Assembly: GCF_042453785.1 (NCBI RefSeq)
Contig: NC_091664.1
Coordinates: forward strand, 31,048,501-31,112,500
Reading direction: 5' to 3'
From: Malus domestica
Taxonomy: Eukaryota > Streptophyta > Magnoliopsida > Rosales > Rosaceae
Length of the DNA: 64,000 nt
Shown here piece by piece: positions 36,261-47,206 of this stretch; positions within the stretch are counted from its first letter, which is position 1; each line of letters opens with the position of its first letter. The notes beneath the pieces are model-generated. The model was not told the origin of the DNA. It did no database searches and saw nothing but the letters and a program-made list of their open reading frames with translations. A program made the position numbers and the translations under genes.

Positions 36261-36936
36261 TTATATGGTCTCTTTCTTGGTATTCATGCTTTTCTTGACC
36301 TGCTCAGCATTTTCTTTGACGAATTCCTTGGATTCGTCGGCCTTGCCCATCACAGTGTCTGCCGCCTTCTGGGCGGTGCCCTTAGCTTGGCTCCATGCAT
36401 CTTGTGCTGTCTGCTTTGCTTTCTCAGACACATCTTGTGCGGTTGCAGACACCTTGCTGGCCATGTCTTTGGCTGTCTGCGAAACCTGGAATCACACGAT
36501 GAATCGTCAATACTATAAATTTCCCGAGAAATTTGTGGTTAATTACATGCTCCGCAGTAGAGTAAGTCTTGTTTTTACATTTTCAGCAGCATTCCTAGTT
36601 TCATTGACTTCTGCAGCTGCATCTTGCTGTGAACTTGCCTGCGATCATGAACCAAATTAATTGTTCTTCAATACATGTAATGTCATCAAGTCCACTAAAT
36701 TGCAACCGAGGCTCCGAGTTCAATTCCCCCTCCCTAAGTATCGATCGCTTGTATAAACAAAAAAAATACAACAATAAAATCGGGACATGTTTAGTGATAT
36801 ATTTTATGCTTACTTGAATACGTCTAGGGGCTGTAGCCAAAAAAATCCTAGGGGTTGAAGTGGCGTTCCTTGCAACGGATGCTCCGACAAGGCCGGATTT
36901 GGGGACGGTGGTAAACAGACTAGTTAAGCTTGCCAT
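36261..36936 (-). CDS. Small LEA-like protein with organelle targeting peptide, 135 aa
   Basis: Exons are 36936-36814, 36638-36579 and 36485-36261. The first about 40 residues (MASLTSLFTTVPKSGLVGAS...) are rich in S, T, A and R with almost no acid, typical of plastid or mitochondrial import. The rest is a hydrophilic A/K/E/Q-rich helix with 11-mer-like repeats (AKDMASKVSATAQDVSEKA, KQTAQDAWSQAKGTAQKAAD), as in group-3-type LEA proteins that protect membranes and enzymes during drying. There is no cysteine or membrane span. Intron 1 holds a SINE fragment. The exact LEA subgroup is not certain. Confidence 0.85.
36690..36770. repeat. tRNA-derived SINE fragment in LEA-like intron 1
   Basis: CCGAGGCTCCGAGTTCAATT followed by CCCCCTCCCTAAGTATCG is a SINE segment around the Pol III B-box (GAGTTCAATTCC), followed by an A-rich tail. 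The A-box half is missing. Confidence 0.5.
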
Positions 36937-37317
36937 AGTTGTTTTTCGATCCTTAATTAATGTTGACTTGCTTCTTAATTCTTGTACTGAATTTGTAAGA
37001 GGTTGCAGGAAGCCAAGTATATATATACAGAAGCAAGAGAAGTGAGATGGTCTGGATGTGCATGCATGCAAATTGCATCGAGGAGCATTTTCCGCAAATG
37101 GTTGGCTGGAAAATTGGTCTTTTAACGGTCGATCGGACGACCCAGTCAGTAAGAAATGGGATTCACTAATGTTGTCACTAAATTACTCTGAGGATTTGCT
37201 AAATGCTAATTAATTAGTAAAAATAGTAGGCGCTGTTCTTAGACATGACTTATTATACAGGGGCCACAGGCTATATAGCTAAAAATAGTTTGCCCTAAAC
37301 ACTAAGCTAGAAGGAAG

Positions 37318-37422
37318 AGGTATGTTGCTCAGTTTGTTAAGAGCTTTTACCCTTGAACTCGAGACCTGAGTGTCGAATTTGATTCTCCCCTACTTTCCTA
37401 TTGCTTGTATTATATATGCCAA
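37318..37422. repeat. tRNA-derived SINE
   Basis: GCTCAGTTTGTTAAGAGC (A-box like) is followed by CCCTTGAACTCGAGACC, GTGTCGAATTTGATTCTCCC (degenerate B-box) and a TTGTATTATAT end. The order and spacing are those of tRNA-derived plant SINEs. A reverse-oriented relative, AGATTCGAACCTAGGACTTA, lies at about 38058-38080. Confidence 0.6.
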
Positions 37423-38108
37423 AAACGGAACCTAAGCCAGAAAGCTAGAAAGATTGAAATTGCTTAACTTAATGCTCAGCAAGTAAGATGAATATCATGG
37501 TTTAACTGACACTTAACTGTAAATGTTTAAGTTTTAATGTTGCCTTCATACAGGATTTGATTTGTTGATTTGGATTCTCCCTTGATTTATTATTGATTTT
37601 GAACCCTTCTGGAATCAAGTAACCTCTCCAAGAATATGTTCATTTTCTTTTATCTATATATAAATTTCCACCCAAAGTCTTTAATAAATAATATTAATCT
37701 TTAATTAATTTGCTATCTATACCAACTATTCGATAAAAGAAGGTAGTTATCCCTATGGATATGCTCCACTATGCCTTCTACATCTGATTTCAGAAGCTGG
37801 CTAGCTAGGGTTAGGCGCCATAATATTCTTTACGAAACAACTACAGTTTAATGATATTTTTTTTCATCCGTAATCGTGAGAGGTAAGTTCAAATTTCATG
37901 AATAGTCTCGTTGTATAAAAAACTTAATTAAATAAATAAAAACTTAGGGTTTTTTTTTAATAGTACAACGATATATTTTACACTAAGGGGGGTGGGGAGA
38001 GTTTGGCTAAGCAACACAATGGGCAACCTAATTTAGTATTGAATTTGCCATTCACAAGATTCGAACCTAGGACTTATCGCTTACAAGTAAAAAAAAAAAA
38101 TCACCAAG

Positions 38109-38611
38109 CTGTTATTGGAAATACAAATAAAAACAGGTTGTAAATGGTTGCTGCTAGCTGTTAGTTGCTTTACAGGTTGTATTCACACTTGCTGCAACTA
38201 CAAAGACTAAAGTTTCCTCCATGTGCTAGCTGAAAGTGTGTTGAAAGTGTCTAGTAGCTGGTGCATGTGTGAAAGAGTGTAAAGATGGTAAACACCATCA
38301 TTCATTGCATGTGTTGTTGTATTTTTTATTAAAAGCACTTGAGTGGTTAGTCACTTTTTGCATGTATAACTAAGCCTCTTGTAAGGCTTTAGGACATTAC
38401 ATCTGATTGCCATTCCATTTCAGCAATTGAGTTTGGAAACTCTTTGAAATATATCAAAGTGCATTGTTTGCCGAAGCTTGTTGCTTCCCTCCTTTCTTTT
38501 TTTCTTTTTGTCCAATTTTATTGAGAGTGCAAAGTGAGAGGTGTGATAGAGTTTGTAAACTTATCACCCACATATATTGGTATTGAGTTAGTAAACTTTG
38601 AATACCAACAG
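38109..38611. mobile_element. Possible solo LTR (Copia-like)
   Basis: The stretch begins TGTTATTGG and ends ATACCAACA. It carries LTR-like internal sequence (GCCTCTTGTAAGGCTTTAGG and polyadenylation-like T-rich stretches). No internal domain and no clear target duplication were found, so the call is tentative. Confidence 0.35.
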
Positions 38612-38871
38612 CTGTAATACTGAGGGGCAAAACATAGGGTTTGTTAAACTTCCAGTCTGTCAGTGAGCGGGTTAGGAAGGGTCCCCATTTCTTTCTCACT
38701 CGGTAAATATTAAATACACAAACCTCCAAACTTACGGCAAGAAATAATATCAAAATATTCTGAAAATTGTGCAGAAGATACATCTACATTATTAGAGCTG
38801 AAACCCTAGCTTGTAATGTATACGTGTATATGTTAATATACATTTGGCTGCGGCCAATACTTAATTATCAG

Positions 38872-38899
38872 TATATATATATATATATATATATATATA
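38872..38899. repeat. AT microsatellite
   Basis: An (AT)n run of about 14 units lies just upstream of the kinase pseudogene. Confidence 0.9.
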
Positions 38900-38936
38900 A
38901 CTGAAGATCACGAGAGAACACGAACGAGTATTCCGG

Positions 38937-40390
38937 ATGATGATGATGATGATCATGGTGATGCCCGGATGCTCAAGCAATTATGGCAATCTTACCGACA
39001 TTCCCTATCCTTTTGGCACAACTCTAGAATTAACCTTTCTCATTGCTTGTAACAGTAGAGAAAACGGACAACGACAACCATATTTCCCTAACTCCAACAT
39101 AGCCATCCGTGCGATTATTCTTTATTGTAGAAGTTGATGAATACAACTTCTCGTCTTCAGATCTTCTAGACTTTCGCAAGAGAGTGACTTAGTTGGAGAC
39201 GCAAAATGCAAATGTCGAAAAGGATTCAAGGGGGATGGATTGACAAGTGAAAAAGGTTGCGTCCGAAACGATGATACTGCATTTAAAAGGCTTGCTATTG
39301 CAATAGGTAATTAAGTACTTTAATAATTTCATTATATTCGTTTGCTTCTTACATGTAGCAGTTTATGATATGATAATAGGTTGAGGGATTTGCTCGTCTG
39401 ATTTGAATACTAACATTTCTCGCATTTGTGGGTTAAGATAATTAGTCATGATAGTGTGCCCGACCTCTTCTAAAAAAAACGAAATCGTAAGCATTTTCAG
39501 ATTTTGCTCAGGCATATATTTGCCAATGCCTTTTGGCGGTTATAGGGACTGTTTATGGATTTATTGGGGAACAAAGAGAAGAAGGTTCATGAAGCTCAAA
39601 CAAAATGGTGGGCTATTGCTACAACAACTCTCCGATCATAGAGAACCCGTTGAGACGAAATTTTTAGCGCGGAGGAACTAGAAAAGGCCACGAACAATTA
39701 TGATAAAAATAATGTCCATGGCCAAGGAAGTTTTGGAACAGTTTACAAAGGAGTTCTATCAGATAACACGGTGGTCGCCATAAAAAAGTCCAAAATTTGT
39801 GGCGAAAGGCAAATCCAAACATTCGTTAACGAGGTGATCGTGCTTTCTTGGATAAACCATCGTAATGTGGTTAAGCTTTTAGGCTGTTGTTTGGAGACGG
39901 AGGTGCCCTTACTTGTTTACGAGTCCATCACGAACGGGAATCTTTACAGACACATTCATGATCGGAAGCAAGGAGATTCTTCCCGGGTTCTTTCGTGTCA
40001 AACACGTCTTAAAGTTGCGATAAAGATTTCAGGAGCTCTTTCGTACTTACACTCGGAAACTTCCATACCTATCATACGAGACGTGAAGACTGCGAATATA
40101 TTGCTGGATGAGGATTACACGGCAAAGATCTCCAACTTTGGAACTTCGAGGCTTATTTGGATCGATGAGAGTCAGTTAACTACGTTAGCACGAGGAACGT
40201 TTGGATATTTGGACCCGGTATACTCTCTGCGCAGCCAGCTGATAGAAAAGAGTGACGTTTATAGTTTCGGAGTGAGCTGCTAACTGGTAAGCAGGTCATT
40301 TGTTTTTCAAGGCCGGAGCGTGAAAGAAATCGGGCTATGTATTTTGTTTCTCATACGAGTGAGCTGCTAACTTTGGTACATGTTTTCTGA
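38937..40390 (+). pseudogene. Wall-associated receptor kinase (WAK-like) pseudogene
   Basis: Remnants appear in family order. The galacturonan-binding start reads GCSSNYGNLTDIPYPFGTT (38960-39020), an EGF-like piece CKCRKGFKGDG lies near 39205-39240, and the juxtamembrane FMKLKQNGGLLLQQLSD near 39585-39640. The kinase domain (39663-40275) has GQGSFGTVYKG, AIKKSKI and INHRNVVKLLGCCLETEVPLL. It is broken in several ways: most of the extracellular domain is missing, the frame shifts between the juxtamembrane part and FSAEELEKA, the catalytic HRD has lost its His (IPIIRDVK), and DFG has become NFG. After YSFGV a small deletion puts ELLTGKQVICFSRPE out of frame. Protein kinase activity is therefore excluded. 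Confidence 0.88.
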
Positions 40391-41061
40391 CAGTTTATCG
40401 TTTGGTGAATTGATTTCCGCATGCCCTTTTTTCTCTTTGCACACCATGTTTATTTCTCTCTTTATTCTATTATGATTTATTCAATCTAAAAGGCCCAAAA
40501 TAACCACTTAGTATTACGGTCTAATGATATTCATATTTACTTGTAAGTTAGAAGTAGGTTCGATTCTCGTCAAAAGTCTAATTCGAACCAAATTATTATG
40601 ACAAGCCCACTGTGAGGTCAATTGAGAAAAGAAAAGAAAAGAAAAATGATGCACTAAAATCACTTCCCATTGTTAAATATATACTTCTACGTGCTAGTTT
40701 CGGATCAGCTTTTGTGTTTAGTCTTACCGGTCTGATATTTCATGCAGTTTTAGATTAGTTGAGCAAGCATTCTAAAGCGATCATCCGTTTGATACCCAAG
40801 ATCGAATTCCCCTCCCCGTAGTTTAGATTAACTTAGTATAGTACAATTGCTTCTATTAGAAGAATAGTAATTAGAAAAACATAAAAGACCAAATTATATA
40901 AACCATCTTCATGAAAACAACAACAAACAAGGTATCAATTATTTTCACCCACATATAATCTCATCATTAGTCTATAAGGGAGATCATCATTAGAAGCTTA
41001 GAAAAATCTGTATCAAATAAGGAAGGAATAAAACAGAAGAGGCTGAATCAGAATTTAGGAA
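40391..41061. repeat. Spacer with SINE scraps
   Basis: AGAAGTAGGTTCGATTCTCG near 40550 and TACCCAAGATCGAATTCCCC near 40796 resemble SINE B-box regions. An AAAAGAAAAG run lies near 40626. No gene is seen. Confidence 0.4.
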
Positions 41062-42117
41062 TTAAACTTCCGGTGCACTGGATCCCACCGACTTCCAGAG
41101 CTTCACCCAATCCGCCATGGCATCACCTGCACGAGCAAACATAGGATCTACCTTTCCCAACTGCTCCTTCACCGCCTTTGCCATGTCGACAACACAGTCT
41201 TCTGCAGTGACCGCTGATCGTGGCAACCTAACTGACTGAAAGAAAGGAACCACTTCCTCCATTAGCTTCACACCCTCCCACTCTTTCTTCAAGCTTTCAA
41301 TGGCATCACCTCTTTCCTTTCTCCATACATAAGGTATCCCAGTTTTTACGCCAATTCCCAGGTGATCGCATATGACCTTTACACACATTCCAGACCATAG
41401 ATCTTCCACGGTCTCCCACCTGATCTTTCCTTCCGCTGACAACCTCAAAGCCGGGAACAAAGCTGGCCCCACCACCTCACGATCAAAAGCAATGTTTATT
41501 CCACTTACAGGCATTAAAGATCTCACCGGAACAGTCATTACAGCATCCACATATCGAGAATTCCTCTGCTCTGGCTTGAGGGCCTGTGTTGGTGCATCAT
41601 AGTCTGCCAAATTGAGCCACAGTCCACATGATAGCGCACATGTGACCCCACTCCTCAGGCTAAATGGGTAACCACGAACAAAATCTGCTCCCTTCCGATA
41701 CGGATCATAGAGTGTGTTAAAAAAGAATGGGGTAGCTGGAGCTTTGAGATTGGCAATATGCTGTGCCACTACATCTACTATATGACCATTGTTGTCCTTA
41801 GCCGGGATGCAGTCATCATCAATTGAGATAATATATTTTTTCCTTGAGACCAGATAACCAAAATACCTGCATGAGTAACCAGAGAAGAGAATGGAATGGG
41901 AAGAGCCCACCAGCCGGTTTATGTCAGATTTGGTAAAGACATCCACGTTAAATCCTTCTGGAACATGGAGCTCCCCATCCATATCAGGGTCTTTGACAAT
42001 AATCAGATGGAACGGGGAGAATATTGGTCTCCATTCATTCAAGAATGGAGTCAGGTCGGAGTTGATTGCCGCAACCACGATGTCAACCTCACTAGGGTTG
42101 ATGCTTGTGTCAGACAT
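41062..42117 (-). CDS. Reversibly glycosylated polypeptide / UDP-arabinopyranose mutase family, 351 aa
   Basis: The family interconverts UDP-arabinopyranose and UDP-arabinofuranose at the Golgi surface for cell-wall polymers. The protein starts MSDTSINPSEVDIVVAAINS. It carries the DxD-type metal/UDP site SIDDDCIPAKD, FSGYSCRYFGYLVS, the NTLYDPYRKGADFVRGYPFS segment (containing the arginine region reported to be glycosylated) and LSCGLWLNLADYDAPTQALK. An upstream in-frame ATG at 42159 adds 14 residues not expected in the family. The coding region is a single exon. The 5' untranslated region probably extends with an intron to about 43590. The sequence diverges from the very conserved RGP1-type and looks closer to RGP5, which may lack mutase activity alone. 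Confidence 0.92.
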   Translation of the reverse strand: MSDTSINPSEVDIVVAAINSDLTPFLNEWRPIFSPFHLIIVKDPDMDGELHVPEGFNVDVFTKSDINRLVGSSHSILFSGYSCRYFGYLVSRKKYIISIDDDCIPAKDNNGHIVDVVAQHIANLKAPATPFFFNTLYDPYRKGADFVRGYPFSLRSGVTCALSCGLWLNLADYDAPTQALKPEQRNSRYVDAVMTVPVRSLMPVSGINIAFDREVVGPALFPALRLSAEGKIRWETVEDLWSGMCVKVICDHLGIGVKTGIPYVWRKERGDAIESLKKEWEGVKLMEEVVPFFQSVRLPRSAVTAEDCVVDMAKAVKEQLGKVDPMFARAGDAMADWVKLWKSVGSSAPEV

Positions 42118-43610
42118 CTTCAAACAGGAGTTGGGAGAGAAAAACAACAAAACTTGCACGTGCTTGTTTGATTAGTTGATCTTTGTCTTCCAAAAGTTAT
42201 ATACTCTGCCCACACAACAACACCCAATCTCAAAACTTTTCAGAGCATCCTGCACGAGATATTATTATAGGTCAGAAGAAGGCCGCCAAAATCAGTTTCA
42301 AATATTACAGGAAAGGAAGGACACTGGAAATTTTCAAACAAAACTTACTGGTAGGAAGGACAGGGGTGAGGGTCTGCCGAATATTAAGTGACTGGATTAG
42401 TGAAAGGACTTCTTCCTTGCCAGTTGCTACAAACAGCTTCAACACTTTCTCATTTAGCTTTCCTGCTCTCAAAGTTTTCTGCCATTAAACTGAATATTAC
42501 TATTCCCATATCCCAAATGCATAATCATACATGAAAGCGGAAGGCAAACAGAGACCTTAGAAAGGCAAAATGACGAAGGTGTGGTTGCAATTTTGACAAA
42601 TGTCTCAAATCAACACAGCAGTATAGAAAGCAAGAAGGAAAAAATGACGCCGGCATCAGACTATGAAAAAGTGATGTTCTGGTTTTCTCTTGATTAGAAT
42701 CAAACAATCAAACACTATTTTTCATTTTCAGCTAAATCTGAAATTTCAATCTATAATTCTCCTCAAGCACAACGTTTCACAATGTAACTAACACAGAACA
42801 CCTTGCTGATCTTTCACAATGGGGAGAGGGATCGGTTGGGGGCTGAGGGTGGGGATGATGTTATTTTCTCTCTGCTAAATCGACATTATCCACTAGTGAT
42901 CAATGAGAGCAATCTTTTACAACAACTTGCAGGAAACACAACAATCTTGATCATAGGCAGTCCACATCTGTCTCATGATTGACCATGTGGAGCTACAGAT
43001 CGAATATAAACATTGGAAAAGTCATCAAATTTACATGATACAGGTAGCACTCCATGCTTCAGGAAGCTAACACATATTCAACATTCTTTACCATAAAAGA
43101 TTAGGCAGATAAATTGTCTTTAAAAGAAATAATTCAGTAAATGTATGCAGGATGACAACATACATATGCTATTACAAAACAAACCCAAAATCCAAAAAAG
43201 GTAGAAAGCCCTAAAATCCCCAAATCATGCGAATCAGCAATTCATTCAACCCACGTCGATTGACATCAAAATTTCAAAAATTAAGACAAACCCAATTCAT
43301 ATCTCACCAAATCAAGCCTGCCCATGTCCACAATAAAACAAACAATCCATTTGAGACCCAAAAGAAAGTTACTTTCGCGGTAAAATCAAGAACAAGAATA
43401 CCAAATTACCAATCAGCTGTCTAATATTCTAAGGTCCTAACAGAAGGGAGAAATAGAGGAGGATAGAGAGAGTACCAGGAAGAGATCGAGGAGGATGTGG
43501 TCAGGGAGAGGAGAGAGATCGGATATACTGGGGAGGTTGAGGACAGCTAAGTCAATGGTGAGAGATAGCAGAGAAGGCGGAGTTCTCATTCACTCATTCG
43601 TACAAACATG
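42118..43610. other. Likely 5' untranslated/intron region of the RGP gene
   Basis: No other coding sequence is seen. On the minus strand, CTTCCTG followed by GTACTC near 43475 could be the donor of a leader intron. CT/GA-rich sequence surrounds 43450-43670. Confidence 0.4.
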
Positions 43611-43629
43611 AATATTTATGCGTAGAAAT

Positions 43630-43665
43630 CACTCTCTCTCTCTCTCTCTCCTCTTTCTCTCTCTA
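43630..43665. repeat. CT microsatellite
   Basis: A (CT)n run with a short interruption lies near the presumed transcription start of the RGP gene. Confidence 0.85.
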
Positions 43666-43866
43666 GAAAATTAATAGCAGAGAATAATTGGTCCAACGTA
43701 GTTTGTCCGGGATTGCAGAGACTGCGGGGAAGACGAGAGAAGGAAGATAACTTTTTTTTGGTTTTTTGGATTTCGGGATTTCTGACTGTGTTTTCTCCGT
43801 CTATCATGGCCATTGGCCACCTGTGTTTGGGTTTGCACGTCACTTGTCGTTCGCACGTGTGACCGA

Positions 43867-44120
43867 CTTGTTTTATTTGAAGCTTGGATAATCCAATAAA
43901 GTTCTATTTAACGTAAAATTGGTATAAAAAAAAGTATGCGATTGTTTGTAAGTGCTTTAACATCACTAAGAAAATGTTTTGGAGTTTTAAAATTACCTAA
44001 CTGTGCTTGTTGTAAGAAGCACAATTATACGTTTTTTACATGAAGTATTTCAAATACTTTTCTAAAAGCATCTCTAATAAAATCTTTAAATGCAGTCCTT
44101 ACCACTACGTCTTTAAATTT
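43867..44120. repeat. Dispersed AT-rich repeat resembling 48540-48720
   Basis: The segment shares short blocks such as AAGCACAATTAT / GAAGCACTTCAAGTGC-type sequence and TTTCTAAAAGCA with 48540-48720. It is probably a miniature transposon family, with boundaries undefined. Confidence 0.35.
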
Positions 44121-44270
44121 GGAGACTTTGTGGCTTGACAGAGCCCTAGTTCCTATACTATAGGAATTGGCGGGAGTACTCAAAAGTTTGCTCACATTTG
44201 AGGACTATAGATAGGGACAACTTTGAGTGGGGATGGAGGCACACCCACGTGAAAGACGAAATACAATGGG

Positions 44271-44483
44271 GAGAGATGAATTGTCTGCCCTCTTCTTTCC
44301 ATACTCTTCTCATGCCCTCCTGTTTTGTACGATCACGATTAAGCTACGTCAACATTTTATATTAATTTTTTTTTATAAAAATAATGAGGTAAAAAATAAA
44401 TATTGACGTGACTTAACCGTGATCGTACAAAACATGAAAATATGGGAAGAGCATGGACAGGGGAGGACAGACAATTCATCTCC
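44271..44483. mobile_element. Foldback MITE with about 90-bp arms
   Basis: GAGATGAATTGTCTG at 44273 pairs with CAGACAATTCATCTC at 44468. The pairing continues inward through the arms to TTTTGTACGATCACG and CGTGATCGTACAAAA, leaving an AT-rich loop of about 50 bp. It lies between the RGP and acidic-protein genes. Confidence 0.75.
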
Positions 44484-45075
44484 ATAAAAGGGAAGTACAA
44501 GATGCAAAAGTTAGGCGTTAGAAGTGAGTTCCCCGACTAAAATTCCTAAAGAAAAGTTTGTAGCACTTATTAAAACCTTTGACTTCTTTTATGGCAAGAG
44601 CCGAACCGAGCCATTTCGTTAGGTTTGTTTTTTTTTATGTCGAAGTCAATTTGTTAGGTTTTCTGCAGTTCTACAATTGAATTTTAAATCGCAAACCTTT
44701 GACATGTTTAGTAGACAGAGATTCAAAGCCTAAAACAAATACAGAAGAAACCACCATGAGAAGCAAACATTATATCGACCGACGAAAATGGTAAAAGTAG
44801 AGCCAAATACACAACTCTTGCAGTTACAGGTACTTAAGTTTACAGATAACTTGAGACTTCCGAGACTAAAACGCACTACGGGCAGAGGATATGAAACCTT
44901 ACAGTTTGTAGCTTGTGGGAAGCACAAACTTTGGATCAAAACGTTTTCTGGCATCTGCAGCTTACAAAAGCTAAACCAATACACACGATCTAATGATCTA
45001 CTAATTAATGCCCTTAATGTGACATCAAAACGGAAACAGACAACAAAAAATCTACAAGTACAAGCCGCCAGCAAT

Positions 45076-47206
45076 TCACGAGTCCAGTTTAACTCCGATG
45101 ATGGACATGAGAAAGCGAAGTTTGTGATTAACTTGTTCGAGATCAGGAGGGTCACTAAATGATATCGTCGGGAGTTCCACACCGGTGAAGAGGTAAAGAG
45201 CCTTCAGTTCCTCTATGCATGTTGCATGGGGTGTGCCCTTGTATCCGACTATACTTCGCATAGCACCGATCTTCTCCCTTATTTTAGCATCATCGTACAG
45301 TACCTGAAGATGCAGCGAGTGAAGCAACTCAGCTATCGGTCACATTAAATAATTGAAACACTTTGCAACTTTAAATACACTTATTCGATCAGCAGGCTTC
45401 TATCACCAGTTTGTGTTTCCCTCTAAAAGAAGGGCAGCAACTTAATTATATGAGATTATTATTTAAGCACATAGAACATGAAACAAACTCTAACCCCATT
45501 TGGTTGCATGTTGAAATCCTTTCCGGATGACATCCCAGAATCTGTAGATTCATGTGCAATGCCTGAAACGGGAAGCTCTGTAGCTTTATCACCCACATTA
45601 CCTAAAGGTCCTCCAAAAGTATGAGTTAGTACTAGAATTACTGAACTGGGAACAAATTATTTGCAAGGGAAAGAAACTACAGTGTATAAAATTACTGTGA
45701 TGATCGTTTTAAAAACTTACCTTCGGAAGTTTCACAAGAAGCACACCAGTCTTGCTGACCAGAAACATTTTTGTCATTGAACAAATGAAGCCCGCCTGCA
45801 TCTGAAACTGAGGATACCACAGTTTCCTTCTCTTTAATCAACTGAAAATCTACGTCACTGATGGTATCCTCGGTTCTCCTTCCTTGCTGTACTGGTTCCT
45901 CTCTGATTATCACGGGCTTTTGCTCGTCTTCCACAATGCTGCTCACCACAGGTTTCATATTTCTCTTGTCTGCCATTTTCTTTTCTTCCTCTAAAACATC
46001 GTTAACATTCTTGGTTTCCCCTATTGGCTTCTCCACTTCTAAATTTTTCTCAGCATTCTTGCTTTCCGAAACACTCCCAATATCTCTGGTCGGTTTGACA
46101 TCCTTGGAAACAGTCTTTGCATCGTTCGCATATCTCATTTCTTGGAATCCTTGCATACCTTCACATTCATCTGGAACTTCCCCAACTCCACCTTCCATGG
46201 TACTAGTTGGTTCTTGCGATCCAATATCAGCAATTCTAGCTTCAACTGGTATCTCAATGTCTTCAGCATGTGTACCAATTTTTTTATTTCTTACCTCCCC
46301 ACCTCCTCCAGTTTCTCCCACATACTGCTTGTTCATCTCCATTGCATTATCACCGTTGCCTTCATCCCTTATTTTTTCTAGCAATCCCCTTGTCTCTTCC
46401 ACCAACTCCTCATCTTCTACGTTATCACTTACTCCTTCTTGACCCTCGCTCTCTTCGATTACTAGGGTAGTCACTTCAATCGGTGTCACTCCCATTTGAT
46501 CATCAGTTTCATCACCCTCAAGCACATTCAACACCAATCCACACACCTCATCGACTTGATTCTCATCGAGTACAGAATCATCCTTAAAATCATCAGTCAA
46601 TCCTTCAAATTTCACCTCGTAAATACTATCCAATATTAGCTTTTCCTCCTTGTTCGTAGACTCATCAACATCCTCCTGATATCCATTTTCTTCTACAATT
46701 TCATCCGCATCTTCAGTTACATTTCCTTGTGAATCCTCCACAATAATGGCATAATTTTCCTCATCTACAAATTCTACTCTCATCTCGCCACCTTCAAGTC
46801 TATCCCTCCAATCCCACCCTTCTTCCTTTTCGATGTCAGTCTTCCCTCCTACCCATGTGTCCTGTTCCCATTCCTCATCTTGCTCGAATTCTTCGTTATT
46901 CGTCATTAACGTTCCATTATTTTCCGACAAAAGAGGAGGTTCACCATAAGGGAGCAACTTGCTCATGATCTTCTCAGTGCAAGCATAACTTGCCAAGACA
47001 ACACCGGATGGAACAGAAACGGCAAACCCAATTGCGGAAATAACCACAAGTGGCGGAAGAACAATTGGGGCAGAAGAAATTACCATACCAGTCACCAGAA
47101 TTTTCAACCCAAGTCCCCATCCTTTGTTCAAGATCCACCTCACCTTCCCATAGTTAGCTTCAGGGCAGTCTTCTTCTAGCTCGGACTCCCCACTTGGATC
47201 CTCCAT
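45076..47206 (-). CDS. Acidic single-pass membrane protein of unknown role, 606 aa
   Basis: Exons are 47206-45721, 45601-45495 and 45303-45076. I do not recognise a named family, though the layout resembles uncharacterised plant proteins. The start MEDPSGESELEEDCPE was chosen because the upstream open frame (to 47401) has no coding character. Residues about 25-75 are hydrophobic (GLKILVTGMVISSAPIVLPP, then LVVISAIGFAVSVPSGVVLA), likely one or two membrane segments. Residues about 85-500 are very acidic and low in complexity (E/D/N-rich). The C-terminal 75 aa form a compact, apparently conserved module (DDAKIREKIGAMRSIVGYKG, then CIEELKALYLFTGVELP). That module may hold the function. Confidence 0.8.

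Noticed and set aside
36256-37045. Plus-strand frames over the LEA-like gene
   Set aside because: Antisense shadows of a coherent three-exon minus-strand gene.
45861-46442. 193-codon plus-strand open frame
   Set aside because: Antisense of the acidic-protein coding region. The S/T/F-rich product is what antisense of E/D-rich codons gives.
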